DNA of 9,517 bases from Pseudomonadota bacterium (GTDB taxonomy: Bacteria > Pseudomonadota > Alphaproteobacteria > Rhizobiales > Beijerinckiaceae): positions 1 through 9,517 of the forward strand of contig JAEWKP010000176.1 of assembly GCA_023393655.1 (NCBI GenBank), given 5' to 3'. Both the position numbers and the translations under genes were made by a program. The notes below the pieces were generated by a model. The model did no database searches, was not told the DNA's origin, and was given only the letters and a program-made list of their open reading frames with translations. This document shows positions 1-5,766 of this stretch, piece by piece (the stretch's first letter is position 1; every line of letters begins with the position of its first letter).

Positions 1-274
1 GATAGGACCAGGTGTAGATGCCGGTGTCATGGAAGTCGTCGAAGCCGATGCGAACGGCGTAATTGCCGGTCGGCGCCACCGAGATGATCGCGACATTGCG
101 CTTGCCGGGCACCGTCACCTTCTGCCCCGGCCCGTGGCCCTGCACCTCGGCGGAAGGGGAGAGAACGCGCAGCAATTCGGCCGAGAGGTCGAAGCTCGCG
201 CCGTCGTTGAAGGTCACGACAAGGCGCTGGCGGTCCTTGGTGACGCGCAGTTCGGTGGGCCAGAGATCGCTCAT
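1..274 (-). CDS. DUF971 (gamma-butyrobetaine hydroxylase-like N-terminal) domain protein, C-terminus cut by window edge
   Basis: The 91 visible residues begin MSDLWPTELRVTKD and continue into a small beta-rich domain with the segments FDLSAELLRVLSPSAEVQG (about residues 28-46), GPGQKVTVPGKRNV (48-61) and VRIGFDDFHDTGIYTW (74-89). I recognise this pattern as the DUF971 domain, also found at the N-terminus of gamma-butyrobetaine hydroxylase and at the C-terminus of some Mrp/ApbC-type P-loop proteins, including plant HCF101. Its biochemical role is unsettled; a link to iron-sulfur handling is only suggested by those fusions. The ATG at 272-274 is chosen because a purine-rich AGGGAAGGAAA ribosome-binding stretch lies just upstream on the minus strand and the domain begins at once. 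Standalone family members are little more than 100 residues, so probably only a short tail is missing. It is divergent from moaA. I am sure of the family, not of the function. Confidence 0.85.
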   Translation of the reverse strand, partial: MSDLWPTELRVTKDRQRLVVTFNDGASFDLSAELLRVLSPSAEVQGHGPGQKVTVPGKRNVAIISVAPTGNYAVRIGFDDFHDTGIYTWSY

Positions 275-305
275 CGCATTTCCTTCCCTTGCATTTGCGC
301 GAAGG

Positions 306-333
306 ACTATGCCGCAAGGCGGGGATGCGCAAG
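306..333 (-). promoter_or_regulatory. Candidate promoter of the DUF971 gene
   Basis: Read on the minus strand, CTTGCG (333-328) is followed after 16 nt by CATAGT (311-306). The start site would fall near 299, about 25 nt before the ATG at 274. The hexamers partly match the rhizobial housekeeping pattern CTTGAC-N17-CTATAT. The spacer is short and the -10 match is weak, so this is tentative. Confidence 0.3.
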
Positions 334-368
334 GCGGAAAATGCTGTCATAATCGACGCACCGCCTTG
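313..368. repeat. Three copies of CAAGGCGG/CCGCCTTG in the divergent control region
   Basis: CAAGGCGG occurs at 315-322 and 330-337 as part of a 10-nt direct repeat, CGCAAGGCGG, with a 15-nt period. Its exact inverse complement CCGCCTTG is at 361-368. The copies at 330-337 and 361-368 could form an 8-bp stem around a 23-nt loop. The last copy runs into the candidate -35 of moaA and the middle copy into the candidate -35 of the DUF971 gene. This could be an operator for both genes or simply a coincidence of -35 context. Confidence 0.5.
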
Positions 369-393
369 ACGGAGCGCCTCATGCGCACGACAT
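365..393 (+). promoter_or_regulatory. Candidate moaA promoter
   Basis: A perfect rhizobial-type -35 CTTGAC (365-370) is followed by exactly 17 nt and then CGACAT (388-393), which matches 4 of 6 positions of the CTATAT -10 pattern. Transcription would begin at about 399-401, leaving a leader of only about 12-15 nt that still contains the ribosome-binding site. Position and spacing are good, but there is no experimental support. Confidence 0.42.
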
Positions 394-402
394 GTCGGGC
401 AT

Positions 403-407
403 GGAGG
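403..407 (+). promoter_or_regulatory. Ribosome-binding site of moaA
   Basis: GGAGG lies 4 nt before the GTG at 412 and 7 nt before the TTG at 415. The better spacing favours TTG as the actual initiation codon, giving a protein starting MNSYAG. Both are non-ATG, and the first in-frame ATG (475) has no comparable upstream site. Confidence 0.65.
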
Positions 408-411
408 ACGT

Positions 412-1461
412 GTGTTGAATTCCTATGCAGGCCCCTTCGGCGGCGCGGACCGCATCGCGCAATCCGACGCTCCGATGATAGACCCATTCGGACGGGCGAT
501 CACCTATCTGCGCGTCTCGGTGACCGATCGCTGCGATTTCCGCTGCACCTATTGCATGGCGGAGAACATGACCTTCCTGCCGAAGAAGGACCTTCTGACG
601 CTGGAGGAGCTGAACCGGCTCTGTTCCGCCTTCATCGCCAAGGGCGTGCGCAAGCTGCGGCTGACCGGGGGCGAGCCGCTCGTGCGCAAGAACATCATGC
701 ATCTGGTGCGCGAGCTCGGCCGCAAGGTGGCGGACGGCGACCTCGACGAACTGACGCTGACGACCAACGGCTCGCAGCTTGCAAGACATGCGGCGGAGCT
801 TGCCGATTGCGGCGTGCGCCGCATCAATGTCTCCCTCGACACGCTCGATCCGCAGAAGTTCAAGGCGATCACCCGCTGGGGCGATCTCTCCAAGGTCCTG
901 GAGGGCATCGACGCCGCTCAGGCCGCCGGCCTCAGGATCAAGATCAACGCCGTCGCCCTCAAGGATTTCAACGACCGCGAGATTCCCGAGCTGATGCGCT
1001 GGGCGCATGGCCGCGGCATGGACCTCACGCTCATCGAGACCATGCCGATGGGCGAGATCGAGGAAGACCGCACCGACCGCTACCTGCCGCTGTCGGAAAT
1101 GCGCGCGCGCCTTGCCGAGGACTTCACCCTTGCCGACAATGCCTACCGCACCGGTGGCCCTGCCCGCTACGTCACGGTGGAGGAGACCGGCGGCCGCCTC
1201 GGCTTCATCACGCCGATGACGCATAATTTCTGCGAGAGCTGCAACCGCGTGCGGCTCACCTGCACCGGAACGCTCTATCTCTGTCTCGGCCAGAACGACG
1301 CGGCGGACCTGCGCCTGCCGCTGCGCGCGTCGGCGGACGACGCCCTTCTCTCCCGGGCCATCGACGAGGCCATCACGCGCAAGCCCAAGGGCCATGATTT
1401 CGTGATCGATCGACGCAACCGCCCGGCCGTCGCCCGCCACATGAGCGTGACCGGCGGCTGA
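412..1461 (+). CDS. moaA: GTP 3',8-cyclase MoaA (radical SAM, molybdenum cofactor synthesis step 1)
   Basis: MoaA converts GTP to 3',8-cyclo-7,8-dihydro-GTP, which MoaC turns into cyclic pyranopterin monophosphate; it acts in the cytoplasm. Numbering from the GTG at 412 (349 residues), the radical-SAM cluster motif C-x3-C-x2-C is Cys41, Cys45 and Cys48 (DRCDFRCTYC), and the SAM-binding GGEP is at 86-89. The second, substrate-binding [4Fe-4S] cluster motif C-x2-C-x13-C is Cys274, Cys277 and Cys291. The chain ends RHMSVTGG with the diagnostic Gly-Gly tail needed for activity. All key residues are present and the length is typical. Start choice: GTG at 412 or, with better spacing from GGAGG, TTG at 415; the ATG at 475 would still keep the whole core. 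moaC and moaE are not in the window. The gene converges on the MCP gene, and the later-acting mobA-mobB lie about 3 kb downstream. Confidence 0.97.
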   Translation: MLNSYAGPFGGADRIAQSDAPMIDPFGRAITYLRVSVTDRCDFRCTYCMAENMTFLPKKDLLTLEELNRLCSAFIAKGVRKLRLTGGEPLVRKNIMHLVRELGRKVADGDLDELTLTTNGSQLARHAAELADCGVRRINVSLDTLDPQKFKAITRWGDLSKVLEGIDAAQAAGLRIKINAVALKDFNDREIPELMRWAHGRGMDLTLIETMPMGEIEEDRTDRYLPLSEMRARLAEDFTLADNAYRTGGPARYVTVEETGGRLGFITPMTHNFCESCNRVRLTCTGTLYLCLGQNDAADLRLPLRASADDALLSRAIDEAITRKPKGHDFVIDRRNRPAVARHMSVTGG

Positions 1462-1484
1462 CGCGGTAAAGGGATCGGCGGCGC

Positions 1485-1530
1485 GGAAGCCCCCGGGCGA
1501 AAACGGCCGGACTTTCGCCCGGCCGCTTCC
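1485..1530. terminator. Hairpin between convergent moaA and MCP genes, probable bidirectional terminator
   Basis: The main stem pairs CCGGGCGAAA (1493-1502) with TTTCGCCCGG (1513-1522). It extends across a 2x2 internal loop by GGAAGC (1485-1490) pairing with GCTTCC (1525-1530). A competing hairpin pairs CGGCCGG (1504-1510) with CCGGCCG (1519-1525). A true T-run is missing on both sides (only CTTCCTCTCCCCTT on the plus side), so intrinsic termination is likely but not certain. Its location between two gene ends fits termination of both. Confidence 0.6.
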
Positions 1531-1550
1531 TCTCCCCTTGAACCGCCCGC

Positions 1551-4094
1551 TCAGGCCGCGTGATGCTGGCCGGGGGAAATGTCCTGCCGGGTGTCGAGAT
1601 CGCGCGTCTTGAAGTGGTCGATCTTCTGGTTGAGGATTTCCACGCGCCGGCGCAACCCGTGAATCTCCGCCGTGTTCTCCTCCACCATCGCCGCGTTCTG
1701 CTGGGTGATGAGCTCGACCTCGTGCACCGCCTGGTTCACCTCGTTGATACCGTCATATTGCGCGGCGGCGCCCGCCTCGATCTTGCTCACCAGCATATGG
1801 ATCGAGGAAATATGCCGGTTGATGACGGTCAGGGCCTCGCCCGTCTCGGTGACGAGCGCGACGCCGTTGCGCACCTGCGCCGAGCTGTCGGAGATCAGGC
1901 CCTTGATCTCGCGGGCAGCCCCCGCGCAGCGCTGGGCGAGTTCCCGCACCTCCTGCGCGACGACCGCAAAGCCGCGTCCCGCCTCGCCCGCCCGCGCCGC
2001 CTCGACGCCGGCATTGAGCGCCAGGAGATTGGTCTGGAACGCGATCTCGTCGATGACGCCGATGATGGTGCTGATCCTCTCCGAGGAACGGTTGATCTGG
2101 TCCATGGCATCGACCGCCTTCGCCACGACCTCGCCCGAACGCCGGGCGTAGCTGTGTGTCTCGTCGACCGACACGGCCGTCTGCTGGGCACTTTCGGCCG
2201 TCGAGCGCACGATCTCGGTCAACTGACGCAGCGCACGCGAGCTCTCCTCCAGCGCCGCCGCCTGCTGCTCCGTGCGACGGGCGAGGTCGTCGGCGGAGGT
2301 GGCGAGATTGCCGGTGCCGCCGTTGATTTCCACGGTCGTCGCGCGAACGTCCGAAAGGGTCATGCGCAGCGCCTCGACCGCGTTGTTGTAGGTGCGCGCC
2401 ATGGCGACATATTCGGCCGCCAGCGCCTCCGTCATGCTCTCCTCCAGATTGCCGGCGGCAAGCTGGCCGAGCACCTCGGATAGCGCGGAAAGCGCCTCGG
2501 TCTGCTCCGCCTCCACCCGGGCGCGCTCCCTGGCGCGTCGGTCCTGCTCCTCGGCGGAAAGCTGGCGCTGGGCCTCCGCCTCCTGTTCCAGCCGGATGTT
2601 TTCCAGCGCCGCGTCGCGGAAGACGGCGACCGAGCGCACCATGTCGCCGATCTCGTCGCCACGGTTTCGCCCGTCGATGCTGATGTCGAGATCGCCGCTG
2701 GCGAGCCGCGACATGGCTTCCGTCACGCGCTTCAGCGGGCCGCGCAGCGTCTCGACCAGCATCAGACCGCCGATGATGGCAAGCAGCGTGCCGGCGACCA
2801 TGGCGATGATCGAGACATTGGCCGAGCGCTGGCTGTCCTTCTTGCCGGCTTCCTGCGCGCTGGAAACGAACTGTTCCAGCGTCTGGCTGGCATCGGCGAC
2901 GGAGACATAGGCCGCCGAGCGCGCCTCCTTCCATTTCTCGCCGATGGAGATGAGATCCCGCGTGCCCTTCTCGATCTCGGCGAGCGAGGGGGCGAGCTTG
3001 CCGGAAAGATCGCGCAGCGTCGCATTCTTGGCGCCCAGCCTGGAAAGCTCCGCGACACTCTCGGCGACGGCCTTCACATCCGCGACAACGGCGTCACGGC
3101 TCGTCTGGTCCAGCTTGCGATGCAGTTCGCTGATATGCAGGCGCGTCTGGTCGATGCCCTTGAACGTGTCGCCCATCAGCGCCATCAGCGTCTTGAGCAT
3201 CGAGATCTCGGCATCCATGCCGACGAAGCGTTTTGCAGCGGTGTCGGAATTACGGCCCGCTTCCTTGACGAAGTCCGCGTCGAACTTGGTGAGCCTGGCG
3301 AGCACCGGGCTGAATTTCACCTTCTTGGCCTCGGCATCGTCGCTGCCGGAGAGAATCTCCCGGATGGCGGCGACCTCCGCCTCGAACGGCTTGATCTGCG
3401 CCAGGGCCTTGGGTGAGGCGATCGCCTTGGATTCGGCGAGTTGCTTGACGAGCGGCGGCAGGTAGGTCTGCGCCGCCTTGACCTTGTCTTCCGCCTTCAT
3501 CGCCAGCGCGACGGGCTTGCGGAACTTGCCGATGCGGTCGGCAAGGCCCTGATAGGCGGCGGCATCGAAAAGCAACGCCTTGGCGAAGGCTTCCTTCTCA
3601 TCCGATTCGCCGCGGATGACGCCGATCTGCTTCTCGGCGAACCCACCGTCCCGGGCCATCGCCGCGAGCGCGCCTTCCAGCGCGTCGGTCACGGCATGGC
3701 GCTCCTGGTCGATGGCCCAGAGCATGTCGACCTGCCCGCGCATCGTGCCGGCCAGCGCGACGACGGAAGCGATCTTCGCCTTCTCGTCGGCATCGGGCAG
3801 AAGGGCGTCGAGATCGTGGATGCCGGCGTCCTGCTCGTCGATGCGGGCGGAAAGCGCCCCGCGCGTCTGCGCGCTCGGCTTGTCGACGAAATCCTGAAGC
3901 CCGGTGCGCAGGTTCTGGAAATGCGACAGGCTGTTGATCGTCTCGCGCGTGACCGTCATATGGCCGTTCAGCGTGCTCGCCGTGAAGTAACCGACAAGCC
4001 CGATGCCCGCGATCAACGCAACGAGAGGAATGACGAACAGCAGCACCTTGGTGACGATGCGGCGCTGCTGAAGCAAGCGATCGATGAAAGACAT
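1551..4094 (-). CDS. Methyl-accepting chemotaxis protein with a long helical periplasmic sensor and double HAMP region
   Basis: This 847-residue chemoreceptor would signal ligand binding to the CheW-CheA kinase complex at the inner membrane. Order of parts: cytoplasmic N-tail; TM1 about 17-40; a predicted all-helical periplasmic region about 41-426; TM2 about 427-448; HAMP about 449-503; a charged helix about 503-530; a second HAMP-like segment about 531-583; and the MCP signalling domain about 590-820. The hairpin tip is clear around 682-718 (DEIAFQTNLLALNAG, VEAARAGEAGRGFAVV), followed by VRELAQR and EIKGLIS. There is no NWETF-like C-terminal pentapeptide for CheR/CheB binding. The sensor is long and lacks Cache or PAS signatures; the pattern most resembles helical-bimodular (HBM)-type domains, but this is inference and the ligand is unknown. 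The ATG at 4092-4094 has a weak GGGGAA site and places TM1 properly. It is monocistronic, convergent with moaA and divergent from mobA. Confidence 0.95.
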   Translation of the reverse strand: MSFIDRLLQQRRIVTKVLLFVIPLVALIAGIGLVGYFTASTLNGHMTVTRETINSLSHFQNLRTGLQDFVDKPSAQTRGALSARIDEQDAGIHDLDALLPDADEKAKIASVVALAGTMRGQVDMLWAIDQERHAVTDALEGALAAMARDGGFAEKQIGVIRGESDEKEAFAKALLFDAAAYQGLADRIGKFRKPVALAMKAEDKVKAAQTYLPPLVKQLAESKAIASPKALAQIKPFEAEVAAIREILSGSDDAEAKKVKFSPVLARLTKFDADFVKEAGRNSDTAAKRFVGMDAEISMLKTLMALMGDTFKGIDQTRLHISELHRKLDQTSRDAVVADVKAVAESVAELSRLGAKNATLRDLSGKLAPSLAEIEKGTRDLISIGEKWKEARSAAYVSVADASQTLEQFVSSAQEAGKKDSQRSANVSIIAMVAGTLLAIIGGLMLVETLRGPLKRVTEAMSRLASGDLDISIDGRNRGDEIGDMVRSVAVFRDAALENIRLEQEAEAQRQLSAEEQDRRARERARVEAEQTEALSALSEVLGQLAAGNLEESMTEALAAEYVAMARTYNNAVEALRMTLSDVRATTVEINGGTGNLATSADDLARRTEQQAAALEESSRALRQLTEIVRSTAESAQQTAVSVDETHSYARRSGEVVAKAVDAMDQINRSSERISTIIGVIDEIAFQTNLLALNAGVEAARAGEAGRGFAVVAQEVRELAQRCAGAAREIKGLISDSSAQVRNGVALVTETGEALTVINRHISSIHMLVSKIEAGAAAQYDGINEVNQAVHEVELITQQNAAMVEENTAEIHGLRRRVEILNQKIDHFKTRDLDTRQDISPGQHHAA

Positions 4095-4551
4095 GGGTTC
4101 CCCGACGTTCTATGAGCCCGAGGGCGCCTTGCCTTTCCCGAAAGACGAAACGCCCCGCTGTTGTTTCTGCAGCTTCACACGCAAACTGACGTCGCGCTTT
4201 TCTCGTATTTCAAGAAGGTCCCGTCGGGTGGTGCCCAAAGCCGAAACAGCCGCTCAGGCTCCGGTTCGAAGCGCGGCCGGCAATTGCTGTCGGGGCATCG
4301 GCCGATCTTCCAACAGGCGGCCCGCCCCCACCCGTCGCATCATGCGATAGTTCGCTGGGATAACGCAACGATAGGTGGGGAAGCTTAATGAAGTCCTTCG
4401 CCAAAGCGGCAGGAACTCAAGCATTCGCGCCATGGAGCGTCTTTTCGGCCTCGCTCGCCGGCACCGCACGGGTCCTTAATCGTCCCTCAAGGGTTGCGGG
4501 CCGCTCCGGCACCGACTAGATCGTGGGGACCAACCAGCCGACAGGAGCGAG
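4095..4551. other. 457-bp intergenic region between divergent MCP and mobA genes
   Basis: Both flanking genes read outward from here, so it must hold two promoters. I find one plausible mobA promoter near its right end, given separately, and no convincing MCP promoter. The short open frames inside lack a good ribosome-binding site, recognisable protein sequence and typical codon use. I see no tRNA, no terminator with a T-run and no riboswitch I can name. The region is less GC-skewed and more mixed in composition than the flanking coding DNA, as expected for non-coding sequence. Confidence 0.7.
4493..4521 (+). promoter_or_regulatory. Candidate promoter of mobA-mobB
   Basis: GTTGCG (4493-4498) and CTAGAT (4516-4521) are separated by 17 nt. 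The -10 matches 5 of 6 positions of the rhizobial CTATAT pattern; the -35 matches 3 of 6 of CTTGAC. Transcription would begin near 4528, giving a leader of about 24 nt before the ATG at 4552. Confidence 0.35.
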
Positions 4552-5187
4552 ATGACAGCGGCGCATGGCATTCTGGGCGTGATTCTCGCCGGCGGACTGT
4601 CCTCCCGCATGGGGCAGGACAAGGCGCGCATCCGTCTCGGCGGCACCGCGCTCATCGATCGCGCCGCCCGGCGCCTGCGCCCGCAGGTCTCCGCCATCGC
4701 GGTCAATGCCAATGGTCCCGTGCTGTTCGAACGCGGAGAGGAACTGCCGGTCTTCGCCGATCTCGATGCCGCACGCGCCGGCCCGCTCGGCGGCGTGCTC
4801 GCCGCGCTCGATCATGCCCGGCGCCATCACCCGGAAGCGAGCCACGTCGCCACCGTACCGACGGACAGCCCCTTCTTCCCCACCGATCTCGTGGCCCGGC
4901 TTGCACGTGTCGTCGATACGCCCGAGCGCATGGCGGTCGCGCGCTCGGTCTCGGGGCTGCATCCGGTCTTCGCCCTCTGGCCCGTCGCGCTGGCGGACGA
5001 TCTCGCCGCCTGGCTGGCCGGCGGCGGAGCGCTGCGCGTGCGCAGCTATCTGGAGCGCCACCACGCCCGCGAAATCACCTTCCCGCTGATCGAGACGGCG
5101 CGCGGCGAGTTCGATCCCTTCTTCAACATCAATACGCCGGACGATCTCGACGAGGCGGAAAACTGGCTCTGGGTGCTGGAACGATGA
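4552..5187 (+). CDS. mobA: Molybdenum cofactor guanylyltransferase MobA
   Basis: MobA transfers GMP from GTP to Mo-molybdopterin, making the bis-MGD cofactor used by DMSO-reductase-family enzymes such as nitrate reductase and formate dehydrogenase; it is cytoplasmic. The 211-residue protein has the nucleotide-binding signature LAGGLSSRMGQDK at 12-24, AGPLGG at 76-81, VPTDSPFF at 102-109 with Asp105 as the likely Mg-binding residue, GLHPVFALW at 135-143 and FFNINTPDDL at 190-199. These are the canonical MobA blocks in the right order, and the length is normal. The ATG at 4552 is preceded by AGGAG (4543-4547) with 4-nt spacing, and the LAGG motif begins about 10 residues later, so the start is secure. 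Its TGA stop overlaps the mobB ATG. Confidence 0.96.
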   Translation: MTAAHGILGVILAGGLSSRMGQDKARIRLGGTALIDRAARRLRPQVSAIAVNANGPVLFERGEELPVFADLDAARAGPLGGVLAALDHARRHHPEASHVATVPTDSPFFPTDLVARLARVVDTPERMAVARSVSGLHPVFALWPVALADDLAAWLAGGGALRVRSYLERHHAREITFPLIETARGEFDPFFNINTPDDLDEAENWLWVLER

Positions 5188-5717
5188 CGCAACCGAAAAT
5201 CTTCGGCATTGCCGGATGGAAGAATTCCGGCAAGACCGGCCTTGCCGTGCGCCTTGTCACGGAACTGGTCGCGCGAGGCTACCGCGTCTCGACCATCAAG
5301 CACGCCCATCACGACTTCGACATCGACAAGGTCGGCGCGGACAGCTATCGCCACCGCCAGGCCGGCGCCCATGAGGTGACCATCGTCTCCGGCACGCGCT
5401 ATGCCATCATGCATGAACTGCGCGGCGCGCCGGAGCCGAGCTTTGCCGAGATCCTCGCCCGCCTCGCCCCGTGCGACCTCGTACTGATCGAAGGCTACAA
5501 GCGCGAGCCGATCCCCAAGATCGAGGCCCGTCGCCGCGAAGCCGCCAACCGCACACCCCTCGCCCCGCAGGATCCCCATATCGCCGCCATCGCGGCCGAC
5601 CATCCGGTCGCAGATACAAAGCTCCCCGTCTTCGACCTCGACGACACCGCATCGATCGCTGATTTCGTCGTGGCCGTGACGGGTCTGGAACGCGCCGGGA
5701 CGAAAGAGGTCCTGTAA
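5184..5717 (+). CDS. mobB: Molybdopterin-guanine dinucleotide biosynthesis adaptor MobB
   Basis: MobB is a small P-loop GTP-binding protein that associates with MobA and improves MGD formation, although it is not essential in the species where it has been studied. The 177-residue sequence begins with a beta strand and a Walker A loop, GWKNSGKT, at 11-18. It then carries KHAHHDFDID (39-48), DLVLIEGYK (98-106) and PIPKIEARR (109-117), all typical MobB blocks. The start at 5184 overlaps the mobA stop by ATGA (5184-5187). No strong ribosome-binding site stands before it, so translation is probably coupled to mobA. Transcription ends directly downstream in a strong hairpin whose left arm begins 3 nt after the stop codon. 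Confidence 0.95.
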   Translation: MTQPKIFGIAGWKNSGKTGLAVRLVTELVARGYRVSTIKHAHHDFDIDKVGADSYRHRQAGAHEVTIVSGTRYAIMHELRGAPEPSFAEILARLAPCDLVLIEGYKREPIPKIEARRREAANRTPLAPQDPHIAAIAADHPVADTKLPVFDLDDTASIADFVVAVTGLERAGTKEVL

Positions 5718-5750
5718 AAAAGGCCGCGAGAACCCTCGCGGCCTTCATTC
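5716..5750. terminator. Bidirectional intrinsic terminator between mobB and OmpA-like gene
   Basis: AAGGCCGCGAG (5720-5730) pairs perfectly with CTCGCGGCCTT (5735-5745) around a 4-nt AACC loop. Six A residues (5716-5721) on the left become a T6 run after the hairpin for minus-strand transcripts, so the terminator is strongest for the OmpA gene. On the plus strand the hairpin is followed by CATTCCTT, a weaker tract that should still stop mobB transcripts. The left arm begins 3 nt after the mobB stop, and the right arm ends 21 nt past the OmpA stop in its direction of reading. Confidence 0.9.
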
Positions 5751-5766
5751 CTTCATGCGGCCCGGG

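Noticed and set aside
379..1440. A 353-codon minus-strand open frame opposite moaA
   Set aside because: moaA on the plus strand has all cluster-binding cysteines and the GG tail; the antisense translation has no recognisable motifs.
1560..2483. A long plus-strand open frame antisense to the MCP signalling domain
   Set aside because: It is a by-product of high GC and codon-position bias. The minus strand holds an unmistakable MCP domain over the same bases.
4258..4275. GGTTCGAAG, resembling the T-loop of a tRNA
   Set aside because: The flanking bases do not form a T-stem and no acceptor or anticodon arm can be drawn around it.
4210..4469. Small minus-strand open frames in the MCP-mobA gap, candidates for a small protein
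   Set aside because: No good ribosome-binding site, unremarkable composition, no hydrophobic or conserved motif, and they overlap each other in different frames.
4095..4551. A molybdenum cofactor riboswitch upstream of mobA
   Set aside because: The position is suggestive, but I could not draw a matching multi-stem structure, and the candidate promoter leaves only about 24 nt of leader.
4494..5183. Upstream extension of the mobB frame across mobA, suggesting a large fusion
   Set aside because: The extension is a frame shadow of mobA, rich in Arg and low complexity. True mobB begins at 5184 at the ATGA overlap, right before its Walker A loop.
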